The translations under genes were made by a program, and so were the position numbers. This document shows positions 38,642-48,766 of a stretch of 64,000 bases of DNA, piece after piece. The stretch is from Blastomonas sp. SL216 (GTDB taxonomy: Bacteria; Pseudomonadota; Alphaproteobacteria; Sphingomonadales; Sphingomonadaceae), in the NCBI GenBank assembly GCA_026625625.1, contig CP113055.1, positions 994,501 to 1,058,500 on the forward strand, given 5' to 3'. Every line of letters begins with the position of its first letter. Position 1 is the first letter of the stretch. The notes under the pieces were generated by a model, which saw nothing but the letters and a program-made list of their open reading frames with translations, had not been told where the DNA came from and searched no databases.

Positions 38642-39004
38642 TCAGTCGCCCTGCCAGACGTGCGTCAGATGGCGCGGCAAGCGGCCCGGCGCAAGCAGGA
38701 TCACGTCGATGCGTGCATCCTGCCCGTCGCGCACGAACCGGGGCATCAGCGCTTCCGCCGCAGCGGCCACCCGCCGCAGCCGATGGTGATCGATGGCTTC
38801 ATCGAGTTCGCGCACGCTCTGCCGGTGTTTGACCTCGACAAAGGCGACGATGCGCCTGCGCCGGGCCACCAGGTCCACCTCGCCAAAGGGCGTGCGGACG
38901 CGCGAGGCCAGGATGCGCCACCCCTTGAGCCGTAGCCACCAGGCCGCCAATGTCTCGGCGCGCCGACCCGCAGCTTCAGCCCGCCTGCGCCGTGCCTCAG
39001 GCAT
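38642..39004 (-). CDS. YraN/UPF0102 family nuclease-like protein
   Basis: About 120 residues. The restriction-endonuclease-like core is visible in GEVDLVARRRRIVAFVEVKHR near 42-62 (E, D, EVK of the PD-(D/E)XK pattern, with Q replaced by H). The family is uncharacterised but widely found beside rsmI and lpoA, as here. ATG 39004 overlaps the rsmI stop by eight bases; 39028 is an alternative. Confidence 0.88.
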   Translation of the reverse strand: MPEARRRRAEAAGRRAETLAAWWLRLKGWRILASRVRTPFGEVDLVARRRRIVAFVEVKHRQSVRELDEAIDHHRLRRVAAAAEALMPRFVRDGQDARIDVILLAPGRLPRHLTHVWQGD

Positions 39005-39848
39005 CGCGCTCCGCCATGATCCGGGCATAGAGCGCCTTGCGATCGAGCCCGAAGCGTCGCGCGACCTCGCCCGCAGCCTTGCCGGGCGGCATGGTGGCGA
39101 GCGCTTCTTTCAGCGCCGCCTCGACAGCATCTTCATCTGCCTCGCCATCGTCCTCCAGCGGCGGCCCGACGACGATCACGATCTCCCCCTTGGGCGCGGC
39201 ATCGGCATAGCTTTCGGCCAGCTCGGCCAGCGTGCCCGTGCGGGTTTCCTCGAATTTCTTGCTGATCTCGCGCACCACCGCAGCTTCACGGTTGCCAAGG
39301 CCGGCGTGCAGCGCCGCAAGGCAGGCGGCGAGGCGCTTGGCGCTTTCATAGAATACCAGCGTGGCGGGGATCGCGGCGAGCGCGGCAATCTCCTTGTCGC
39401 GCGCGCCCGCCTTGTTGGGCAGGAAGCCGTGAAAGTAAAATCTGTCGGTCGGCAATCCGGCAAGCGTCAGCGCGACGATCACCGCAGAGGGACCAGGCAC
39501 CGAATGGATGGCCACGCCTGCTGCGCGGGCCTCGCGCACCAGCTTATAGCCCGGATCGGATATCAGCGGCGTGCCCGCATCGCTGACCAGAGCGACAGGC
39601 CCTTGTAATGCTGCGGAAATCAGCCGCTCGCGGTCCGCAGGCCGGGCGTGGTCGTCATAGCGCATCAGGGGCCGCTTGAAGCCCAGGTGATGCAGCAGGC
39701 CGCCGGTCACCCGGCTGTCCTCGCAGGCGATCAGGTCAGCCTGTTCCAGCACCTTCCGGGCGCGCGCGGACAGATCACCAAGGTTGCCGATTGGTGTCGC
39801 GACGATATACAGGCCGGGTTCGGGATCATGAATCACGCGGATGTTCAT
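38997..39848 (-). CDS. rsmI: 16S rRNA 2'-O-ribose C1402 methyltransferase
   Basis: A 283-residue tetrapyrrole-methylase-fold enzyme that modifies C1402 of 16S rRNA. LYIVATPIGNLGD near residue 13, SRVTGGLLHHLG near 44, VSDAGTPLISDPG near 88 and GPSAVIVALTLAGLP near 120 are signature blocks, with the SAM loop. ATG 39848 is preferred; a start at 39884 would add an unrelated leader. It is divergent from the LpoA-like gene 27 bases away. Confidence 0.95.
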   Translation of the reverse strand: MNIRVIHDPEPGLYIVATPIGNLGDLSARARKVLEQADLIACEDSRVTGGLLHHLGFKRPLMRYDDHARPADRERLISAALQGPVALVSDAGTPLISDPGYKLVREARAAGVAIHSVPGPSAVIVALTLAGLPTDRFYFHGFLPNKAGARDKEIAALAAIPATLVFYESAKRLAACLAALHAGLGNREAAVVREISKKFEETRTGTLAELAESYADAAPKGEIVIVVGPPLEDDGEADEDAVEAALKEALATMPPGKAAGEVARRFGLDRKALYARIMAERDA

Positions 39849-39875
39849 GGACCGGCAGGGCGGGAGCGACAAGCA

Positions 39876-41066
39876 GTGAAACACCTATACCGGAAATGGC
39901 AGGCCATCCTCATGCTGGTGCTGGGCACCATGTTCCTGGCTGCGTGCCAGACGATGGTTCCCAAGACCGCACCCCCCAGCACGCCCAGCCAGCAGCCGGA
40001 CCAGCCCGTCACCCGCCCCGATGACGGTGCCATCACCGGCGTGCTGCCCAGCGACGAGACACGCCACCGCATCGCCCTGCTGCTGCCGCTCTCGGGCAAG
40101 GATGCCGCTGTCGGCCAGTCGATCGCCAATGCCACGACGCTGGCGCTGATGGACACCAAGGCCAGCAATATCCGCATCACCAGCTATGACACCGCCAAGG
40201 GTGCGCAGGTCGCTGCGCAGCGCGCCATTGCCGATGGCAACCGCCTGATCCTGGGCCCGCTGTTCGGCGATGATGTTGTCGCCATCGCCGCTGCTGCCAA
40301 CGCCGCGCGCGTGCCGATCATCAGCTATTCCAACGATGTCGGCATCGCCGGCAACAATGTGTTCGTGATGGGCTATGTGCCCGCGCAGTCGGTCGACCGC
40401 GTGGTGCGCCATGCCCGTGCCCAGGGCATCACCCGCTTCGCCGCGCTCGTCCCCGCCGGCACCTATGGCCAGCGCGCCTCATCCGCCATGCTGGCCTCGG
40501 TCAAGGCCGCAGGCGGCACCGTCGTGTCGATGCAGAGCTATGGCGCGGGCAATGCAGCGATTACCGCTGCGCTCAAGAAGATGCAGGGCGACAGCGCCTA
40601 TGAGGCCATCCTGATCGCCGATAGCGGCGCAGCCGCGATCCGCATCGTGCCGCTGATCCGCGCCAATGGCGGCACCGACGCCCGCATCCTGGGCACCGAA
40701 TTGTGGAACACCGAACGCACCCTGTCCGCCTCGGCCGCGATGCGCGGCGCATGGTTCGCCAGCGTTTCAGACGGCTTGTACCGCCAGTATGCCGCCAAAT
40801 ACCGCGCGCAGTTCGGCACCGACCCGTTCCGCCTCTCGACCCTGGGCTATGACAGCGTGCTGCTAACCACCCGCATCGCCCGCGACTGGAAGCCCGGCAC
40901 CCCCTTCCCGATGGACCGCCTGCGCGATCCCGGCGGCTTTATCGGCCTCGACGGAGCCTTCCGCTTCGGCGGCAATGGCGTGGCGCAGCGGCTGCTCGAA
41001 GTGCAACAGGTGGGCGCAGGCGTGCTGACAATCGCCTCTCCCGCGCCGAAGAGCTTTGCGGATTGA
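39876..41066 (+). CDS. LpoA-like penicillin-binding-protein activator lipoprotein
   Basis: A 396-residue lipoprotein (lipobox LAAC, Cys24) with a Pro-rich linker and a periplasmic-binding-like fold. Blocks such as IALLLPLSGKDAAVGQSI near 65 and LGPLFGDDV near 120 place it near the LpoA C-terminal module, which in E. coli activates PBP1A. GTG 39876 has GGGAG 12 bases upstream. The order LpoA-rsmI-yraN matches many Proteobacteria. Exact PBP partner unknown. Confidence 0.85.
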   Translation: MKHLYRKWQAILMLVLGTMFLAACQTMVPKTAPPSTPSQQPDQPVTRPDDGAITGVLPSDETRHRIALLLPLSGKDAAVGQSIANATTLALMDTKASNIRITSYDTAKGAQVAAQRAIADGNRLILGPLFGDDVVAIAAAANAARVPIISYSNDVGIAGNNVFVMGYVPAQSVDRVVRHARAQGITRFAALVPAGTYGQRASSAMLASVKAAGGTVVSMQSYGAGNAAITAALKKMQGDSAYEAILIADSGAAAIRIVPLIRANGGTDARILGTELWNTERTLSASAAMRGAWFASVSDGLYRQYAAKYRAQFGTDPFRLSTLGYDSVLLTTRIARDWKPGTPFPMDRLRDPGGFIGLDGAFRFGGNGVAQRLLEVQQVGAGVLTIASPAPKSFAD

Positions 41067-41108
41067 GAGCTGAGCAGACGCTTCTTCTTGCGTCTGCGGC
41101 CTGTAGAA

Positions 41109-41153
41109 AAAAGAAAGCGCCGCCTCGAACATATCGAGGCGGCGCTTTCTTTT
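41109..41153. terminator. Bidirectional intrinsic terminator
   Basis: A perfect 20-base-pair inverted repeat (41109-41128 with 41134-41153) with a five-base loop. It begins with an A-tract and ends with a T-tract, so it can end the plus-strand LpoA-like gene and the minus-strand aldolase gene. Confidence 0.95.
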
Positions 41154-41179
41154 GAGGTATCTTCAAGGCGACGGCTTGG

Positions 41180-41833
41180 TCAGCCGATCGACTGCCCCGT
41201 CTTGGCCCAATCGGCCATGAAGCCCTCAATCCCCTTGTCGGTCAGCACATGCTTGAACAGGCCGCGGATCACGCTGGGCGGCATGGTGGCGACGTCAGCG
41301 CCGATGCGGGCGGATTCGAGCACGTGGATCGGGTGGCGGATCGAGGCGACGAGGATTTCGGTGTCGAAGGCATAGTTGTCGTAGATCAGGCGGATGTCCT
41401 CGATCAGCGCCATGCCGTCAAAGCCGTTGTCGTCATGACGGCCCACGAACGGCGAGATGAAGGTCGCGCCGGCCTTGGCGGCGAGCAGCGCCTGGTTGGC
41501 GGAGAAGCACAGCGTCACGTTGACCATCGTGCCGTCGTCGGTCAGCTTCTTGCAGGTCTTGAGGCCATCGAGCGTCAGCGGCACCTTGATCGCGACATTG
41601 TCGGCGATCTTGCGCAGGATCTCCGCCTCTTTCATCATCGTTTCATGGTCGAGCGCGACGACCTCGGCCGAGACCGGACCTTCGACCAGCGCACAGATTT
41701 CCTTCGTCACTTCCAGGAAGTCCCGGCCCGACTTGGCGATCAGCGACGGGTTGGTGGTCACCCCGTCGAGCAGGCCGGTCGCGGCAAGGTCGGCGATTTC
41801 AGCGGTGTCTGCGGTGTCGACAAAAAACTTCAT
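41180..41833 (-). CDS. Fructose-6-phosphate aldolase / transaldolase-like
   Basis: A 217-residue TIM barrel, the short form of the transaldolase family. It opens with [13 protein letters not shown], has [13 protein letters not shown] near residue 28, the Schiff-base lysine in NVAIKVPLT near 85 and [11 protein letters not shown] near 127. This length is shared by fructose-6-phosphate aldolases and by small transaldolases (TalC type), which cannot be told apart by eye. It works in the pentose phosphate network of the cytoplasm. Confidence 0.92.
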   Translation of the reverse strand: MKFFVDTADTAEIADLAATGLLDGVTTNPSLIAKSGRDFLEVTKEICALVEGPVSAEVVALDHETMMKEAEILRKIADNVAIKVPLTLDGLKTCKKLTDDGTMVNVTLCFSANQALLAAKAGATFISPFVGRHDDNGFDGMALIEDIRLIYDNYAFDTEILVASIRHPIHVLESARIGADVATMPPSVIRGLFKHVLTDKGIEGFMADWAKTGQSIG

Positions 41834-41915
41834 GCTGGGCTCCTGCGCATGGGGTGCGATTCTTGGAGCCGCCTATAGCGCGTGGGGGTGCCAGCGTTAA
41901 CGGAAATCGGGTGAG

Positions 41916-41947
41916 CATCTCCGATCCCGCTGGCGGGAAGGGAGATG
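41916..41947. other. Hairpin-forming intergenic sequence after topA
   Basis: CATCTCC (41916-41922) and GGAGATG (41941-41947) are complementary, and an inner TCCCG/CGGGA stem (41925-41929 with 41934-41938) closes a short loop. It lies seven bases beyond the topA stop. It has no clear T-tract, so it may be a weak or factor-assisted terminator or a 3'-end stabiliser. Confidence 0.5.
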
Positions 41948-41953
41948 TTCCCC

Positions 41954-44560
41954 TCAGCCCTCGGTCTTCGCGGCCTTCTTCGCCGGTGCCTTCTTCGCTG
42001 CCGGTTTCTTGGCCGGAGCCTTTTTCGCGGCGGGCTTCTTCTCTGCAGCCGTCTTTTTGGGCGCTGCCTTTTTCGCCGGAGCCTTTTTGCCCTTCTTGGC
42101 CGGTGCCTTGGCGGCGCGTTCGGCGATCAGCAGCAGCGCCTCGTCCAGCGTCAGCTCGTCCTTGTTCTTGTCCTTGGGGATGGTCGCATTGACGCTGCCA
42201 TCGGTGACATAGGCGCCATAGCGGCCATCCATGACCTTCACATCGGTATCGGTGGCCGGGTTCTTGCCCAGTATCTTGAGCGGTTCGGGCGTGCCGCGCC
42301 GTGCACGTCCGCCACCGGCAGCCGCTTCGGCGAGCTTGACGACCGCCGCGTTCATTCCCGTCTCGAACACCTCCATGGTGCCGGAAAGCCGGGCATATTT
42401 GCCGTCATGCGCCAGATACGGGCCATAGCGGCCAATGCTCGCGGTGATCGGCTTACCGGTCTCGGGATGCTCACCAATCTCGCGTGGCAGCGACAGCAGC
42501 TTCAGCGCCCATTCGAGGCCGAAATCCTCGCCCGGAACGTCCTTGGGGATCGACGCGCGCTTGGCTTCCTTGCCATCGCCCAGCTGCACATAGGGGCCGA
42601 AACGCCCGCTGCGCTTGCTCACCGCCTCGCCGGTTACAGGATCGGTACCCAGCTCCTCGGGGCCGTTATCGCCCTGGTCGCCCTCGCCGCCCCCCTGGGC
42701 AAAGCGCCGGGTGAACCTGCATTCGGGATAGTTCGAACAGGCGACGAACGCACCAAACTTGCCTCCGCGCAGCGCCAGCCGCCCTTCCCCGCATTTCGGG
42801 CAGAGGCGCGGATCGCCGCCATCGGCCTTTTTCGGGAAGAGATACGGTTCAAGAAACTTGTCGAGCTCGGCGGTGATCTCGGACGGCTTCTGCTCCATCA
42901 CCTCGGCGGTCTTGGGCTTGAAATCGCGCCAGAACGCCTCGAGCACAGCGCGCCATTCCGCGCGCCCGCCGCTCACATCGTCGAGCTCTTCTTCCAGCCC
43001 CGCGGTAAAGTCATAAGCGACATAGCGTTCAAAGAAGCGTTCAAGAAAGCCTGTCAGCAACCGACCCGATTCTTCTGCAAAGAAACGATTTTTCTCGACC
43101 TTCACATAGGCGCGATCCTTGAGCACCTGAATGATCGAGGCATAGGTCGAAGGCCGCCCGATGCCGAGCTCCTCCAGCCGCTTAACCAGCGATGCTTCGG
43201 AAAAGCGCGGCGGTGGCTGGGTGAAATGCTGGACCGCATCGACCGATTTCTTCGCCGGACTGTCGCCCTTCGACATCAGCGGCAGCAGGCCGCCATCTTC
43301 GCTATCGGCATCATCGAGCCCTTCCTCGTACAACGCGAGAAAGCCCGGGAACTTCACCACCTGACCGTTGGCGCGCAGCGCGGTGCGCCCGGTACCGTCG
43401 ACCAGTTCGACCGTCGTGCGTTCGAGCAGCGCGGTCGCCATCTGGCTGGCCAGCGCGCGCTTGAAGATCAGATCGTACAGCCGGCCATGGTCGCCCGACC
43501 CGGCGCGATCGCGGCTGAAATCGGTGGGACGGATCGCCTCATGCGCTTCCTGGGCGTTCTTGGCCTTGGTCTGGTACTGGCGCGGAGTCTCGGGCAGATA
43601 ATGGCCCGAATAGCGCTCCGAAATCGCCTTGCGCGCCTCCTGAATGGCGCCCGGATCCATCTGGACACCATCGGTACGCATATAGGTGATCGCACCGTCT
43701 TCGTAGAGCGACTGGGCGATGCGCATCGTGTGACTTGCGGAAAAGCCCAGCTTGCGGGCGGCTTCCTGCTGCAGCGTCGAGGTGGTGAACGGCGGCGGAG
43801 GGTTGCGCTTGAGCGGCTTGGTCTCGACCGTCTCGACGGTGAAATGTCCCGCCACGACCTTGGCCTTGGCGGCCTCGGCGGCGCCGGCATTTCCAAGCGA
43901 AAGCTTGTCGAGCTTTTCGCCCTCGAGCCGCACCAGCCGCGCGGTGAAAGGCTGGCCGTCCTGCTCCATCTGGGCGCTGACCGACCAGTATTCCTGCGCG
44001 GTAAACGCCTCGATCTCGCGCTCGCGCTCGACGATCAGGCGCAGCGCCACCGACTGCACGCGGCCAGCCGATTTCGCGCCGGGAAGCTTGCGCCACAGCA
44101 CCGGCGACAGCGTGAAGCCCACCAGATAATCGAGCGCGCGGCGGGCGCGATAGGCATCGATCAGATCGGTATCGAGCTCGCGGGGGGCTGCCATCGCCTC
44201 GGTCACCGCCTTTTTGGTGATCGCGTTGAAGGTCACGCGTTCGACCGCCTTGGGCAGCACCTTGCGCTTGGTCAGCACCTCCAGCACGTGCCAGCTGATC
44301 GCCTCGCCCTCGCGGTCAGGGTCGGTCGCAAGGATCAGGCGGTCGGCCTTTTTCGCCTCGTCGGTGATCGCCTTGAGCTGGCGCGTCTTGTCGCCATAGG
44401 CTTCCCAGACCATGTCGAAATCATTGTCCGGATCGACCGAGCCGTCCTTGGGCGCCAGGTCGCGGATATGGCCATAGCTGGCCAGCACCCGGTAGTCGGA
44501 CCCGAGATACTTTTCGATGGTCTTGGCCTTGGCGGGCGATTCGACGATAACCAGCTGCAT
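41954..44560 (-). CDS. topA: DNA topoisomerase I with basic Lys/Ala/Pro tail
   Basis: An 868-residue type IA topoisomerase. The TOPRIM domain begins LVIVESPAKAKTIEKYLG. The nucleophile tyrosine is in AITYMRTDGVQM near residue 293. A C4 zinc motif CPKCGEGRLALRGGKFGAFVACSNYPEC is near residue 577-605 (I show only key residues C, C, C, C) and further topo-C repeats follow. The last 60 residues are a lysine-rich KKAPAKK-type tail, common in alphaproteobacteria. It relaxes negative supercoils. ATG 44560 chosen. Confidence 0.97.
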   Translation of the reverse strand: MQLVIVESPAKAKTIEKYLGSDYRVLASYGHIRDLAPKDGSVDPDNDFDMVWEAYGDKTRQLKAITDEAKKADRLILATDPDREGEAISWHVLEVLTKRKVLPKAVERVTFNAITKKAVTEAMAAPRELDTDLIDAYRARRALDYLVGFTLSPVLWRKLPGAKSAGRVQSVALRLIVEREREIEAFTAQEYWSVSAQMEQDGQPFTARLVRLEGEKLDKLSLGNAGAAEAAKAKVVAGHFTVETVETKPLKRNPPPPFTTSTLQQEAARKLGFSASHTMRIAQSLYEDGAITYMRTDGVQMDPGAIQEARKAISERYSGHYLPETPRQYQTKAKNAQEAHEAIRPTDFSRDRAGSGDHGRLYDLIFKRALASQMATALLERTTVELVDGTGRTALRANGQVVKFPGFLALYEEGLDDADSEDGGLLPLMSKGDSPAKKSVDAVQHFTQPPPRFSEASLVKRLEELGIGRPSTYASIIQVLKDRAYVKVEKNRFFAEESGRLLTGFLERFFERYVAYDFTAGLEEELDDVSGGRAEWRAVLEAFWRDFKPKTAEVMEQKPSEITAELDKFLEPYLFPKKADGGDPRLCPKCGEGRLALRGGKFGAFVACSNYPECRFTRRFAQGGGEGDQGDNGPEELGTDPVTGEAVSKRSGRFGPYVQLGDGKEAKRASIPKDVPGEDFGLEWALKLLSLPREIGEHPETGKPITASIGRYGPYLAHDGKYARLSGTMEVFETGMNAAVVKLAEAAAGGGRARRGTPEPLKILGKNPATDTDVKVMDGRYGAYVTDGSVNATIPKDKNKDELTLDEALLLIAERAAKAPAKKGKKAPAKKAAPKKTAAEKKPAAKKAPAKKPAAKKAPAKKAAKTEG

Positions 44561-44650
44561 TATATGGATTTCCCAGAAGCTCTCGCGTGTGCGTATAAGC
44601 TGGGGCGCACTATCGGCATTCGTCAAGGCCGTCCAGTGATGGGTTAACGC

Positions 44651-45760
44651 TCATACCAGCGACACCCTTCCCGCTGCGTGACGCTCGATCATTCCCGCCA
44701 GTTCGAGGTCGAGCAGGATCATTTGCACCGCCCCGCTGTCCAGCCCCGATTGACGCACCAGTTCGTCAGTACCGATTGGCGAACGGCCGAGCAGACCGAC
44801 CAGCACGGTGCGCGCTGCATCGTCGGGAACGCGGCTCGGTTGGGGAGCATAACGCTGTTGCGGGGCGGCAACGTGGCGTGGCCGTTCGCCGGCAAAGGGC
44901 GCGATCAGTTCGAGCACATCATCCACGCCCTGCACCAACGTCGCCCCGCCGCGGATCAGTTCGTTGCAGCCGCGCGAGCGCGAATCGAGCGGGGAGCCGG
45001 GGATCGCCATGACGTCGCGCCCGGCCTCTGCCGCCAGCCGTGCGGTGATCAGCGAGCCAGATTTCGGCGCGGCCTCCACCACCAGCGTGCCCAGCGCGAT
45101 CCCGGCAATGATGCGGTTGCGATAGGGGAAGTGGCGGGCCAGCGGCTCGGTCCCCGGCGGCTGTTCGGCGATGACCAGCGCCCGCTCGCCCATTTCCCGC
45201 TGCATGTCGCGGTTTTCGGGCGGATAGCTGATATCGATGCCCGATGCGATCACGCCAGCGGTGCTCGCCTGCGCCTTGCCCGCGATCCGCAGCGCGCCTT
45301 CATGCGCGGCGGTATCGATGCCTCGCGCCAGGCCGGACACGACGAGAATTCCCGCCTCGGCCAGCTCGCCCGCGATCTGACGGGCAAAGCGGCAGGCGGC
45401 GGCAGAGGCATTGCGCGCGCCGACCATGGCGATGGCCGGGCGCTGCATCAGCGCGGTGTCGCCGCGCACGGTCAGCACTGGCGGCGCGTTGTCGATATGG
45501 GGCAGCAGCGCGGGATAATCGGGATCGTCGGCAAACAGGTATCGCGCGCCTGCAGCCTCCACCCGGCGCGCCTCCTGTTCTGCCTGGTCGAGCGTGGCAA
45601 CGCGCAGGGACCGCCCCCCTGCCCGCCGGACAAGGTCGGGCAAAGCCTCGAGTGCGGCACTGGCGCTGCCAAAACGGGTGAGCAACTGGGCAAAGCTGAT
45701 CGGGCCGATCCGCTCGCTCCGCAAAAGTCGGATGCGCGCCAGATGCTCAGGCCCCAGCAT
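44651..45760 (-). CDS. dprA: DNA processing protein DprA
   Basis: A 369-residue protein. The Rossmann fold has MVGARNASAAACRFA near residue 111 and GLARGIDTAAHEGAL near 143, with RNRIIAGI near 220 and GSLITARLAAEAGR near 240. A winged-helix-like C-terminal domain starts near 305. It protects incoming single-stranded DNA and loads RecA in transformation. It sits with topA, as in many bacteria, and is followed by plsY nine bases away. Confidence 0.95.
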   Translation of the reverse strand: MLGPEHLARIRLLRSERIGPISFAQLLTRFGSASAALEALPDLVRRAGGRSLRVATLDQAEQEARRVEAAGARYLFADDPDYPALLPHIDNAPPVLTVRGDTALMQRPAIAMVGARNASAAACRFARQIAGELAEAGILVVSGLARGIDTAAHEGALRIAGKAQASTAGVIASGIDISYPPENRDMQREMGERALVIAEQPPGTEPLARHFPYRNRIIAGIALGTLVVEAAPKSGSLITARLAAEAGRDVMAIPGSPLDSRSRGCNELIRGGATLVQGVDDVLELIAPFAGERPRHVAAPQQRYAPQPSRVPDDAARTVLVGLLGRSPIGTDELVRQSGLDSGAVQMILLDLELAGMIERHAAGRVSLV

Positions 45761-45769
45761 GGGCGATCC

Positions 45770-46384
45770 TCAGGCGGTAGCGGATTTGCCGATCTTGGGT
45801 TCGGTCCCCGCCATCAGGCGCTGGATGTTGCCACGATGCTTCCACAGCACCAGCACCAATGTCGCGACGAACACCCACAGAGCCTGCTCCATGCCAAACC
45901 ACCATGCCGCCACCGGCATCGCCGCCGCCGCCATGATGCCGCCCAGCGACGAGAAGCGGAAGGCGAAGGCCACGCCAAGCCATACCAGCGCGAACACCAC
46001 ACCCAGCGGCCAGTAGAGCGCAATCGCGATGCCAAGCAAGGTCGCAACGCCCTTGCCGCCGTTGAACTTGAGCCAGATCGGATATAAATGCCCCAGGAAC
46101 GCGCCAAAGCCTGCCAGCGGGCCGCTGCCTGGCGCAACCGCCTCGGCGATGACGATCGCCAGCGCCCCCTTGCCCAGATCGAACAGCAATGTCGCCGCCG
46201 CCAGCCCCTTGCGGCCCGTCCGCAGCACGTTGGTGGCGCCGATATTGCCCGATCCGATGCTGCGCAGATCGCCCGCGCCTGCCAGCCGCGTCAGGATGAT
46301 GCCGAACGGGATCGATCCCAACAGATAGCCCATCAGCAACAGGCCGCCCAAGGTCGCCACGGCGATTCCGGCCAGATCGTTCAT
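45770..46384 (-). CDS. plsY: Glycerol-3-phosphate acyltransferase PlsY
   Basis: A 204-residue inner-membrane protein with about five helices. It uses acyl-phosphate to acylate glycerol-3-phosphate. Signature blocks are LGSIPFGIIL near 23, GSGNIGATNVLR near 44 and FGAFLGHLYPIWLKFNGGKGVAT near 95 (histidine and glycines of the catalytic loop). GGAG lies five bases before the second of two ATGs, so 46384 is preferred to 46387. Confidence 0.95.
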   Translation of the reverse strand: MNDLAGIAVATLGGLLLMGYLLGSIPFGIILTRLAGAGDLRSIGSGNIGATNVLRTGRKGLAAATLLFDLGKGALAIVIAEAVAPGSGPLAGFGAFLGHLYPIWLKFNGGKGVATLLGIAIALYWPLGVVFALVWLGVAFAFRFSSLGGIMAAAAMPVAAWWFGMEQALWVFVATLVLVLWKHRGNIQRLMAGTEPKIGKSATA

Positions 46385-46496
46385 CATCGCTCCATTCCCG
46401 TCCGAGTGCGTATCGCAGATAGGAACGCGTGATAGGCCGGGCAGCGTTTTTGGCAAGCATGGTTGATCGCCGCCCCGGCGGTGCTAAGCGTGCGGC

Positions 46497-47318
46497 ATGA
46501 CGCAAAGCCTGTCGCCTGCCAGCGGAACCGACCCTCATGCCCCGCTACTGTTCTTCGATTCCGGGGTCGGCGGGCTGACCGTGCTCGATGCGGCGCGCAA
46601 GCTGCTGCCCGATGCCCCCATTGTCTATGCCGCCGATTTTGCCGGCCTGCCTTATGGCGAAAAGACCGAGGCGGAGATCGGCGCACGGGTGCCCGCGCTG
46701 CTCGGGCGGCTGGTCGAGCGCTATCGGCCGCGGTTGATCACCATCGCCTGCAACACCGCATCGACCATCGCCCTGCCCCAGGTGCGCGCGGCGCTCGATC
46801 TGCCGGTCGTGGGCACCGTACCGGCGATCAAACCCGCATCGGAAATCTCGCAGAGCCGCGCGATTGGCGTGCTCGGCACCGAAGCAACGGTGCGCCAGCC
46901 CTATGTCACCAATCTGGCACGCGAATTTGCCAGCGATGCGACGATCATCCGCTATGGCGCGCCCGAACTGGTGCGCGCAGCCGAGATGAAGCTGCGCGGC
47001 GAACAGCCCGATCCGGCGATCTTCGACCGGGCCGTCGCCGGGCTGACCAGCCAGGAACGCGCCGTCGCCATCGATACCGTGGTGCTCGCCTGCACGCATT
47101 TTCCGCTGGTGCAGGAAGAGCTTGCCCATGCCTTTGGCCGCCCCGTGACGTTCGTGCACGGCGCCGATGGTATCGCCCGGCGCATCGCCTGGCTGACCCG
47201 CGATCAGGCTTTTGTCGGCAATGGCCTGCGCTTTGTAGCAACCGGCCCGGCAGATGGTATCACCCCCTATCTGGCTGCATTGCGCGCGCGGGGTTTTACG
47301 TCGTTCGAAAGCCTTTGA
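46497..47318 (+). CDS. murI: Glutamate racemase
   Basis: A 273-residue cofactor-independent racemase supplying D-glutamate for peptidoglycan. DSGVGGLTVLDA near residue 21, the first catalytic cysteine in IACNTAST near 84 and the second in LACTHFPL near 200 are all present. The start lies on the plus strand, divergent from plsY with 112 bases between. Confidence 0.96.
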   Translation: MTQSLSPASGTDPHAPLLFFDSGVGGLTVLDAARKLLPDAPIVYAADFAGLPYGEKTEAEIGARVPALLGRLVERYRPRLITIACNTASTIALPQVRAALDLPVVGTVPAIKPASEISQSRAIGVLGTEATVRQPYVTNLAREFASDATIIRYGAPELVRAAEMKLRGEQPDPAIFDRAVAGLTSQERAVAIDTVVLACTHFPLVQEELAHAFGRPVTFVHGADGIARRIAWLTRDQAFVGNGLRFVATGPADGITPYLAALRARGFTSFESL

Positions 47319-47547
47319 TCGACAGGCGCGATCAATCTGATGCCGAATTTCCATTGGCCGCACGCCAGGACGAATGCTTAACCCGCATCGGCTATAGGAC
47401 GTTTTGTCCCATCACTTGCGAGCCGTTATCGCTGGAAATGCGGGATTTAGTTGCTATTAAGACGGCAGCAGATGCGCACGCAGATGGTCGCGGAAGAGGT
47501 GGGGCGCAACGGCTTGCAACATCATATGTCAGGACCAGGGTGGCTGC

Positions 47548-48762
47548 GTGAACTACGACCAGATTTTCGAAGCGGCGATTGATCGGCTGCACGCCGAAGG
47601 CCGCTACCGGGTCTTTATCGACATTCTGCGCAACAAGGGTGCCTACCCCAATGCGCGGTGTTTTCATGGACATAACGGCCCCAAGCCGATCACCGTCTGG
47701 TGCTCCAACGACTATCTTGCGATGGGCCAGCACCCCAAGGTGATCTCCGCCATGGAAGAGGCGCTGCACAATGTCGGCGCAGGCTCGGGCGGCACGCGCA
47801 ACATTGGCGGCAATACCCATTACCATGTCGAGCTGGAGCATGAGCTGGCCGATCTGCACGGCAAGGACAGCGCTCTGCTGTTCACCTCGGGCTATGTCTC
47901 GAACGATGCGACGCTCTCCACGCTGGCGCGCATCCTGCCCGGCTGCATCATCTTTTCCGACGAGCTCAACCATGCCTCGATGATCGCGGGCATCCGCAAT
48001 TCGGGCTGCGACAAGCGCGTCTTCCGCCACAATGATGTCGAGCATCTGGAAGAGCTGCTCGCGGCCGAAGACCCGAACGTGCCCAAGCTGATCGCGTTCG
48101 AAAGCGTCTATTCGATGGATGGCGATGTCGCGCCGATCCACGCCATCTGCGATCTGGCGGACAAGTATAACGCGCTGACCTATCTCGACGAAGTCCATGC
48201 GGTCGGCATGTACGGTACGCATGGCGGCGGCATTTCCGAACGCGATGAAGCCTCGCATCGGCTGACGATCGTCGAAGGCACGCTGGGCAAGGCCTTTGGC
48301 GTTATGGGCGGCTATATTGCGGCCGATCAGAAGATCATCGACGTGATCCGCAGCTATGCGCCCGGCTTCATCTTCACCACCTCGCTGTCGCCGGTACTGG
48401 TCGCGGGCGCGCTCGCCAGCGTGCGGCATCTCAAGCAGTCGGCCGAAGAACGCGACGGGCAACAGGCCGCTGCGGCCAAGCTCAAGCAGCTGTTTGCCGA
48501 AGCCGGTCTGCCGGTGATGAACACCACCACGCACATCGTTCCGCTGATGGTCGGCGACCCGGTCAAGGCCAAGCGGATCAGTGATATGCTTCTGGCCGAA
48601 TATGGCGTATACGTGCAGCCGATCAACTTCCCCACCGTGCCGCGCGGCACTGAACGGCTGCGTTTCACACCTGGTCCGGCCCATGATGAAGCCATGATGC
48701 GCGATCTGACGGCGGCGCTGGTGGAAATCTGGGACAGGCTGGAGCTTCGCAAAGCAGCCTGA
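47548..48762 (+). CDS. hemA: 5-Aminolevulinate synthase (C4 pathway)
   Basis: A 404-residue PLP enzyme that condenses glycine and succinyl-CoA, the first step of tetrapyrrole synthesis in alphaproteobacteria. The PLP lysine is in [14 protein letters not shown] near residue 248. [14 protein letters not shown] near 53 and [10 protein letters not shown] near 84 bind substrate. GTG start at 47548. It marks the lineage; other bacteria use the glutamyl-tRNA route. The next gene begins four bases later, suggesting co-transcription. Confidence 0.97.
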   Translation: MNYDQIFEAAIDRLHAEGRYRVFIDILRNKGAYPNARCFHGHNGPKPITVWCSNDYLAMGQHPKVISAMEEALHNVGAGSGGTRNIGGNTHYHVELEHELADLHGKDSALLFTSGYVSNDATLSTLARILPGCIIFSDELNHASMIAGIRNSGCDKRVFRHNDVEHLEELLAAEDPNVPKLIAFESVYSMDGDVAPIHAICDLADKYNALTYLDEVHAVGMYGTHGGGISERDEASHRLTIVEGTLGKAFGVMGGYIAADQKIIDVIRSYAPGFIFTTSLSPVLVAGALASVRHLKQSAEERDGQQAAAAKLKQLFAEAGLPVMNTTTHIVPLMVGDPVKAKRISDMLLAEYGVYVQPINFPTVPRGTERLRFTPGPAHDEAMMRDLTAALVEIWDRLELRKAA

Positions 48763-48766
48763 CATC

